Source: Hofstenia miamia
Lineage: Eukaryota > Xenacoelomorpha > Acoela
Reading direction: 5' to 3'
Length of the DNA: 64,000 nucleotides
Assembly (NCBI GenBank): GCA_004352715.1
Contig: SCFE01000082.1
Location: 886,948 to 950,947 of the forward strand
In this document: one piece after another, positions 56,428-64,000 of the stretch
Layout: every line of letters begins with the position of its first letter
Position numbering within the stretch: the first letter of the stretch is position 1
Notes under the pieces: model-generated
The model's database searches: none
The model's input: the letters and a program-made list of their open reading frames with translations, nothing else
Told to the model about the DNA's origin: nothing
Position numbers and translations under genes: made by a program

Positions 56428-59400
56428 TGATCAGTTGATTTTAATGTTTCTCATAATCTAAAAACTAGCGTAGAAATAATTTGCAAGATTTTATATTATT
56501 TGAAAACTAACGCTTTATGACGAACGGAGTATTTAATAAAACAGAGTTATTGCATTTATTTAGCCGCTTACAAGAAGTATAACCTAAAGAATTGCATTAA
56601 TTTATGACGTCATTAATTAAAATATGTCTCAATCTTGATGAAGGTTGTCATTGTGTTAATGAAAGTCAGTTAAAGCCTATTTATTTTCATTTTAGTTTCA
56701 TTATGATGAAAATTCAATTCCCAGGATCCATTTCTATCACAATTTAGTTTTCAAACTTTTTGTATTTACTTAGGCCTCCTCTCACTGAAAAAAGTCATTG
56801 TGTTTGTTTTATGGATTTTTCTTTATGTCCAGGGTGGTACAGGTTTGTTCTATGGATGGTAATCCGTTTTAAATTTCTAATTAAAATCCTTTGTTAGAAT
56901 GCAATTCCAATGCTGGGAATCATTAGTGAAACTGGATTGTGAATTTTTTTTAAGCTTTGAAAGATTAGTAATTTTCCATCTTACTGGTATATATTTTTAA
57001 TTTTTTGTGTCTAGTGGACCACTGACTTGAAAATGCTATGCATTCATAACAAAAGTTGACGTTCCTGTAGGAGGTAATGTAGAGTGGGAAATATCAATCA
57101 AAATAACCAAATAAAAAGCACTTGGAGCCTCTCACTTGTAATGCATTTTCTAAATGCATTGTATTTTTACAGAAACTGTAAGTAGTGTTTGTTAAAGTAG
57201 GTTTGTTTCATGATTTATTTTTCTAATACTTGCATTGCACTCATTGCAAAATTCATTTAAAATATGCACAAAAAATTTCTCAAATTTGATATTGAAATGG
57301 TATAGTAAAAATTACCCGTTAGCAATTATTTTGTAGCTGCTTTGAGTTAATCAGCAAGCTCGAAATATTCATCTATCGTTTATAGTACCACAGGTCTCAG
57401 GAGGTCGAACCGGAAGCATCGAAATTGATGCTGATACAGAGCACGGAGCAATTTAGAAATATCATATCATACTTCACTTAGCATTAATTTATAGAAAAAA
57501 TCCCAATTTAATGTTTTAAAATCCATTTTGCAATAAATATAACTCGAAAATTATAAATATATTTAATTAATATAAAATATAGCATTTTTGTTAGGGTATA
57601 ACGGATTTCTATGGATTTCATGCAGGAAAAACTAGGAGCTTGTTAAGCGCAATTTTTGCAGGGGTATCGTTCTCTTTCTTTTTCGCTCTGTCCCATCAAG
57701 GCGTTCCGCGACATCTGACTGTGTGCCTCAATGGGTTTGGGAATCTTTGCACATATCTTTGTTGCTTCAATGGGCTCAAAACATTATACGTAAATTAACA
57801 TTTGGTATGGAGAGAAATTAAGTATTTTCCAAAAATCCGAAATTTTCTGCAACTTTAGCCACAGCAACACGCTCTAATAGAAATTTTCAGTATTGCATTA
57901 AAGCATGTCCCCAATAGAATTTCCCTTTCCACACAATTTTCAAATTTACTAATAATGTTAGAGAATTTTTTCTTCGTTCTTATATATGTATGGTATTAAA
58001 GAATAGTCTATTGATTTCATACAGATTACTGTACATGTATATTAATATTCTTGGTTCTAATAATTTAGCTACTTAGTAATTAATAATTGTGGGCACTCAA
58101 AGTGTCCCATAAGATAAAGCTCCCAAGCCCAGAATCGTTATTAAAATACAAAGGAAAGATTTTCATTTCATTTGCGCAGCTACAGCTTTACTTTAAGCTT
58201 CAAAAATCTTCTTGTTAGGCATTGTTTCTGAAATTTTATAGAGCAATTTATGAAGAAAGCAGTCTGCTTTCAGAATTTCACGCTATGCTTATAACAGTTT
58301 CACACCTTAACATCATACATTTTTAATTAATACAATTTTTATTATCAAAGTTATGCCCTATTCTTGAGACGCTGCTCAACCTTTCGTCTGAATTTCTGGT
58401 TACTGTATGTTTGAGATTAAAGTATTTATATTACTGCACAATCAAACTATAAATTTAAAACGTGTTATACTACAACATGTGAACTAGTTATCGCGTTGAA
58501 AGCTAAACTGTTTGAAACCAACTGTAGATTGATTGTGAATCGATTATAAATGAGGTTACATTTTGACAGCTGTCCAACTGTCAACCCTCTCCAAATCAAG
58601 TGTCACTCGTTTTTGGTTGTTAGACACATGTGAATTAAATCGAATTTATGCTGCAGTGGAATTAATGGCTAGTCTCTCCCGCATTATTTAGTGGCCATTA
58701 ACAGCGATGATGACTCACTGTTATTCTAGCGTATTCAGAAATGGCAACTTTATTGTTAGCGTTTTTATATGGAGAATTCGAATTCCTTTCCCTTACTCTT
58801 AACTTAAGGAAATCAGGTTTAACCCCTCCCATTTAAGCTAATAATAACGTTTCCAGAATTAGTCGTCCCATATCTGTCATGGGTATAGTTTATTTATTTG
58901 TTTGACCTAAACTTTTGCCAAAGAGGTTCATTCCTACGTTTATATTTACTGCTCAAAAATTAGGCGATAACATAAAGACGTGCACATTGATTGAAGTCCG
59001 CGCCTTTTGTAATTTTGTTTTGATATATAGATATTCTTTCATACAAATGACCAAATAAAAAGAAACGAAATGTCCGCCTAAATCTCAAATTATAAAGAAC
59101 AGCCTTCGGCAATATGAAATTCTCGCACATAAATCATTTTGGAAGCTATTCTCAAAATTGTAGCAACTGCCTGATCTAATCAAACAAATTTTTAGACTAT
59201 CTGCTTTGGAATTTTTCTTTAGGACTAAGAGTAAGCTATTTGTAACAGCAAAATAATGTAAACTCATATTGCATCATGGCCTCCTAAGCGACTAGGGAAT
59301 TCGTGTCCAGACCAATTCCAGGTGATTTGTAGAAAAATAATGTATCAAAGTATCAGTTTTCTAAATGAAATCTCACAATAATAATATTTCTTAAACATAT

Positions 59401-59955
59401 TACTTTAAGACTCTAAAAAATTAAATACGACATAAAGGCCAAGTTACTCTAAATGTTAGTTAGAATAATTAAAAAATGACGGTAAGACATTCTAAATTTC
59501 ATTATATAAAGGATATTAGGAATTGCCCATTCCCTAAATTCCGCTGGCAGATGGATTGCAGCAAGTTCTGTCCGCACTTATGATATTTTACTTCAATTGC
59601 TTTTCTATTTAATAATGTATCCACATTCGGACCCTTAATAAATGACCAAATACGAAAATTAAGGTGCATTTCGTATAAAAGCCTTCTTATAATCTGAATC
59701 GAAGCTATCCAAAGCGCGAATTTAAGTTCCAGCGAAATAGGCGAAATAGTGCTTACATAAACTATCAAAGTCAATGACCATTTAAATATCTAGAAACTGA
59801 TAACTCTCTAATCATTTTTAATGATATTGAGTCAGTTTCAAATCTGCATACGGATATTCCCCCACATTGCGTAATTAAGTTAGAGATTCTATATTTATTA
59901 TCTATTTGAGTGATTTATAGTAGTTAATTCTATTACAGATTATTTACCATTCTAA
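56428..59955. other. No supported gene; GC-richer island at 57640-57800
   Basis: 57640-57800 stands out by GC content and CpGs, follows TTTTTGCAG, and is open in two plus frames (for example LTVCLNGFGNLCTYLCC). The remainder is AT-rich. Minus frames at 59085-59267 and 59502-59774 lack motifs. Confidence 0.3.
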
Positions 59956-60240
59956 ATATAATAAGAGTCAAAGCAAATTTATTGCTTAATGTATACAAAA
60001 TTCTACAAACTAACACATGACAAAAGAAAAATAAAATATAAGCAATAAATTACTACAAATTATTATGTACAATATATAATAATATAATCAATGTTTGTGT
60101 GAATGTTTGTGTGGGTGCTCAATGTTGGATGTATGTTTCGAATGCATGAAGTGTATTACCGTCCCCTAATGTATACTGTTTTATTAGAATATAATACGGG
60201 TTATTCATAACGTTGAAGATTAATCGATTATAAAAAAATA
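59956..60240 (-). mobile_element. CR1-like 3' end fragment
   Basis: The reverse complement ends GCAATAAATTTGCTTTGACTC followed by TTATTAT, as in the elements at 15760-15812 and 15878-15938. Further upstream on the minus strand, GGTAATACACTTCATGCATT-CGAAA parallels the ORF2 end at 15637-15670 (AATGATACACTACACTCCTT-CGAAA). So it includes the last ORF2 codons and the 3' UTR. Confidence 0.75.
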
Positions 60241-60377
60241 TTTTGCTACTTTCTATTACATTTACTTTCAAAAACGCACATTTGTTGTTAAATTTTAGTT
60301 TGTGTAAAATGAAAAAACTTAACTAAAATTAGTGGTGTGCATTTAAATTCGTAGTATACATTTATATATACTTATAC

Positions 60378-60430
60378 GGGCTCTAGATACTATGGGACTT
60401 GTATCCACCGCCCACACTTTCAGATTTTCC

Positions 60431-60432
<2 letters not shown>
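60378..60432 (+). repeat. Dispersed repeat (partner at 28087-28141)
   Basis: GGGCTCTAGATACTATGGGA then TTGTATCCACCGCCCACACT, nearly identical to 28087-28141, but running straight into (TA)n at 60432. Confidence 0.75.
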
Positions 60433-60452
<20 letters not shown>

Positions 60453-60463
<11 letters not shown>

Positions 60464-61077
60464 CTCGAGTATGCAAGGGCTATAGAGCCGCACTAAAATG
60501 CAATTTCTAAAAATAGGTAGACTTCACAAAATTATTTTAAAAATGAAATGACTTTCGATTGATTTTTGCTGGGAGATTTGTTTACAGAATGCTTCTAAAT
60601 ATAAAGACTGAAATGTTTGTGGGGAAAATTGTGAGCCATTTTAAGTCCTTTACTTCACTATACTAGCTTAACGTAATCTTTTATTATAAATAGGTTATCT
60701 CTGATGGAATTTTAACTAAGAATTAATATCTTAAAATAAAGTTTTCCCTTTTATTTCTTTTATTAATATACGAAGTATTGAAATTTTAATAAATGCATCA
60801 GCAGAAATAATTTACAAAGGTCTTGTTTGAAATGGCGTGGTTTTCTGTGTTTTTGGATAAAAATATATAGTGTTAAATAGCAGGAGAAAAATTAAAATTA
60901 ATGAATTCTATTTTAATTCCAACTTCCCTTAATTTACAACTGTCATTGGCAGGAATTCACGCCTTGGTGATCACTTTAAATTAAAATTCAAGAAACCAAA
61001 ATAAAAAACAAACATTTATTGCGAATTTAAATTAACTTTTTTTATGAATTGCACTAATTAGAAATTGTTGTTTATAT
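60453..61077. other. No recognised gene
   Basis: A GTGTGTGTG run after the TA tract, then AT-rich DNA without features. Confidence 0.5.
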
Positions 61078-61119
61078 TACTATTATTATTATGGTTATTA
61101 TTATTATTATTATTTTTAA
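61078..61119. repeat. (TTA)n tract at an R4-like 3' end
   Basis: TTATTATTATTATT runs with one TGG interruption, adjoining the R4-like copy. Confidence 0.8.
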
Positions 61120-62000
61120 GTAATTAAACTTGAGCATTGTGTTACTAGCAGCTCGGGATATCCACCCTTTTCCTGAGAATGTTTTCTTCTGCTTTAAAAA
61201 TTTTTTCTCCTTATGTAATCCTAAATCCTCCAAGCACCTGTTGTGCTTCTTGCTTACTGCTCCTAGTTATGCCACTATTACTAGGACTACCTCGATTTTC
61301 TTCCACTTCCATAGTTTTTCTATTCTTCACCCAATCATTTATACTTGTCTATCATTTCGTCTGGGTACATCAATGTCTGTTATAGTTCTTGCAATTAGTT
61401 CCAAATTCTTTTTTTTTGAAACAACTTGGTTGCTTGTATGTTGAAGTGTCTTTACCTTGTCATTTTCTATGACTTTCTAACCCATGCTCTCTGCTCAAGC
61501 AGCTTCTGTGTTCTCAGCTTTTTGTCCACATTCTTCTTCACCCAATTTATCCATTACAGTGCTCTCCTTTTCTCTTCAATTTTGCTTTCTACACCTACAG
61601 TTCTCTACATGTATATTCCCTTCAACGTTTCTACTGTTATGTTGATATTATTTTTACCTCTATTCTATTCTAGAATGCATTCTTTCACTCGTACACTATT
61701 CTCCTCTTTCTCTACTCGTTACTAACCTAAAACAACGACCTCTAGGCTGGTTATCTTCATATTTAGACAGTAATAATACCTCCGCTCTTACAAATCTTCC
61801 AACCCTTAGTAGTAGTTTCTCTTCTTTCTTGTTTGACATGTTCAATCTATCGAAATCACGATTTGGATTGGAAACTTTTTCTACTGTTAGTAACTTTCTG
61901 TTCTCCATTTCTAACTCTCTCAGCTCATTGTTATTCTACCTAACAACTTTCATATACTGTGATCAATTTTTCAATGTTTCTATTCTATTTAATGCATATT
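61120..62000 (-). mobile_element. R4/Dong-like element, diverged copy
   Basis: The minus-strand frame at 61696-61908 (MENRKLLTVEKVSNPNRDFD, then RLNMSNKKEEK... and YEDNQPRG) aligns with 16900-17080 of the better copy (TRKILAAERAFNLNGDVNRL ... YVEEQPKG). The 3' portion shares CTCCAAGCACCTG-TGTGCTTCTTGCTTACT and TCTTCCACTTCCATAG-TTTTCTATT blocks. It has indels, frameshifts and a missing segment around the endonuclease. Older than the 16003 copy. Confidence 0.75.
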
Positions 62001-63354
62001 GTTAATAAATGTATATATATATATATGTGTGTATTTGAATTAAATGCATAAAATCTTTTAGCATTGACACCATTTTAATATGTTATGTTAAAGATGATTC
62101 ATCCGTATTTTTCTTCCTATTTCCAAATATATTTAGCCTGCTGATGTCTTTTTGTTTATTCATTAACGATTTTTCAAATAATTTATTGCAATATTTTCTG
62201 CCATTTTCGTTTCTTTGTGCTTAATTAATATCGTAAAACTACTTCTTTTGGTGGGCGTGAATGTAAAAATATTTTGGAATTATGATGACCTCTCATATGT
62301 TCTTCTATTCATGTAGTTAAAAATCTCGTATAAGTAATTGCATTCATCACAGTTGTAAATATAGACGAGTCCAGATGACAAATTTATATTTTAATCGATA
62401 TTAATATTTGACAAATTACTATGATGATAAATCTTTGTTTAAATTTTTTAGTTGTTTCTTTAAAGTCGTTACATTTTTTGATATTAGGCAACGTCCAAAG
62501 TATAATCGTTTTTCCGCATCAATTCGCTGTTTATTAATCAATTGGTTAAATATGTTTTGTTGATATCAATTTTTATAGCATAATTATTACGATTGTCTAG
62601 GATTTTGTTATATTTTCATAATTTGAACAGCTGCTAAATACTCTATCTATTAGCTAGTTAGCTGTATTTTCTTACATACTTCATCACATAAAAAATGATC
62701 TGTTTTTCTAGATTTTTGAAATCAATTGTAGATCTGTCATTCTTATTCTTTGATGTTGTAATAGCTAGCGAGTTCAAATTGTTATTAACTTCACGATCGA
62801 TTGTAAATTGAACTTCCTTGCAAATGTTGCTTAAATAACTTAAGAAAAGAAGTTGATGTCTTCTACATATCGATGATAAGTATTTGTACAACGCTTTTCA
62901 CTTATTAATAAAACGATTTCACGAAAAGATATGACCTCAACTTCTTAAATTCATCGAGGCTGTTCAAAAACTTCAGATCACCAGACAAAAGTTCCATCCT
63001 AAGGCGTTTTAATTTTGAGCAAATGAAAGAAGTGAAACCAGGGGTAATGGACTCACCCATTTTTAACTTGAATGCAAAACTAACAGTTGTTTTGCACCAT
63101 TTGTAGCGAATGTAATAGGTTGCCGGGAAAATGGGGATATTATTGCAGGCTAAATTTAGTATTTATTGTAAAACTTGATGAGTAATTTCTAAACTCTTAT
63201 GAGGAATATTTTAAGGTTTTTTCAAGCGGAATATTAGTAATAGTAATGTATTCCTTAAATATAGTTCTACTACTTTTGTTTTAATGATAACTTTAAACTT
63301 TTCTTTTTTTATTTCACAATGGTGGTGAAATGTTTTAGCACTAAATGTTATTTG
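62001..63354. other. No recognised gene
   Basis: Short (TA)n at 62009-62028, otherwise AT-rich with motif-less frames. Confidence 0.5.
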
Positions 63355-63440
63355 GACTCTCATACTCCGTGGGAACTGGTGAGTTCCCCGAGCTGTGAGG
63401 GATACCAGCATGAAGCTGTGAGAAGTAAGAATAATAATGT
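63355..63440 (+). mobile_element. R4/Dong-like 3' end, opposite orientation
   Basis: GGGAACTGGTGAGTTCCCCG, AGGGATACCAGCATGAAGCT, GTGAGAAGTAAG then AATAATAATG: the 3' UTR in sense orientation with its TAA-type tail. Only about 85 bp remain. The outlier in orientation confirms which end is 3'. Confidence 0.8.
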
Positions 63441-64000
63441 TTAACAAGCTCCTTATTCATCCTTGAAAAAGATGTGCTTTGCAAATTCAAAATTAAAAAC
63501 AAATACATAAATTACAAAATTACTCTAATATGTTATACATTTCCCTTGTATAGCTTCTTTCGCGTAATATATGTGAAACAAAATGTTGACTTAATTTTTG
63601 GAGATGAGGAAGCTGAGCACAAGAATCCTTGAGGAGGATTTTTTCATTCCCCAAGCTTAATGAAAACCTCATTTAGATGATTAACAATCTGGTTAGTCTC
63701 GATTATAATCTTTTTTCCAACTTTTCAGGAATCAATTGCATTTCCAAATGCTTTTCTTTATTGATAATAATAATAAGAACCGCAATAATAATAATAAAAA
63801 TAATGATAAAAATAATAATAAAAATCATAATAATCTCTAATTAAGCCAATAAAAATCAACTGATTAACAAAAATAAAAGTTTATATCTAAGGACAATGAA
63901 ATAATCTAAAATAATGATCAGACAATAGTCTTAGATACTTTTCTTTTTAAACATAATCAGCTGTGACGAGTCTGCATCTTAGTCTCCGGCTATAGTCAGT
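63441..64000. other. No gene; AAT-rich tract
   Basis: An imperfect (AAT)n / (AAAT)n stretch at 63765-63835; nothing coding seen. Confidence 0.6.

Overview
The window is strongly AT-rich animal-type DNA dominated by decayed transposable elements, (TA)n and (TTA)n microsatellites and assembly gaps. No intact host gene, tRNA, rRNA, operon or prokaryotic signal could be supported. The mix of CR1-like, R4/Dong-like, Tc1/mariner and hAT-like remains points to an invertebrate metazoan; the species cannot be fixed from the sequence.

Region by region. 1-3.2 kb: a 507-bp duplication bounded by single Ns, then a Tc1/mariner element (1391-3207) carrying a nested minus-strand non-LTR reverse transcriptase (RT) fragment. 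5.2-6.4 kb: a two-finger C2H2 open frame and an RT C-terminal fragment. 11.6-15.8 kb: the best-preserved element, a CR1-like non-LTR retrotransposon with an SGNH-esterase-like ORF1 and a broken ORF2 (hydrophobic leader, 2A-like NPGP motif, AP endonuclease remnants, RT with YADD), itself hit by an R4-like fragment and an assembly gap. 16.0-17.4 kb: a 5'-truncated R4/Dong-like element on the minus strand with CCHC and restriction-like endonuclease motifs. 18.8, 30.3, 37.6 and 48.1 kb: non-autonomous hAT-like elements with terminal inverted repeats and 8-bp target-site duplications. 22.55-23.86 kb and 50.25-50.79 kb: two unusual MITE-like elements packed with internal copies of their own end motifs. 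32.1-33.4 kb and 53.3 kb: broken RT and Tc1/mariner-type transposase remains. 59.9-63.4 kb: further CR1-like and R4-like 3' ends.

Across elements, every CR1-like and R4-like 3' end seen here abuts a (TTA)n tract, which suggests a shared preference for, or generation of, TTA microsatellites. The only plausible host coding starts are weak: a signal-peptide-like first exon at 36925 and a possible last exon at 56117. The four isolated single Ns (876, 1384, 8452, 14061) all lie at boundaries of near-perfect direct duplications, so these duplications are probably assembly artefacts and should not be read as biology.
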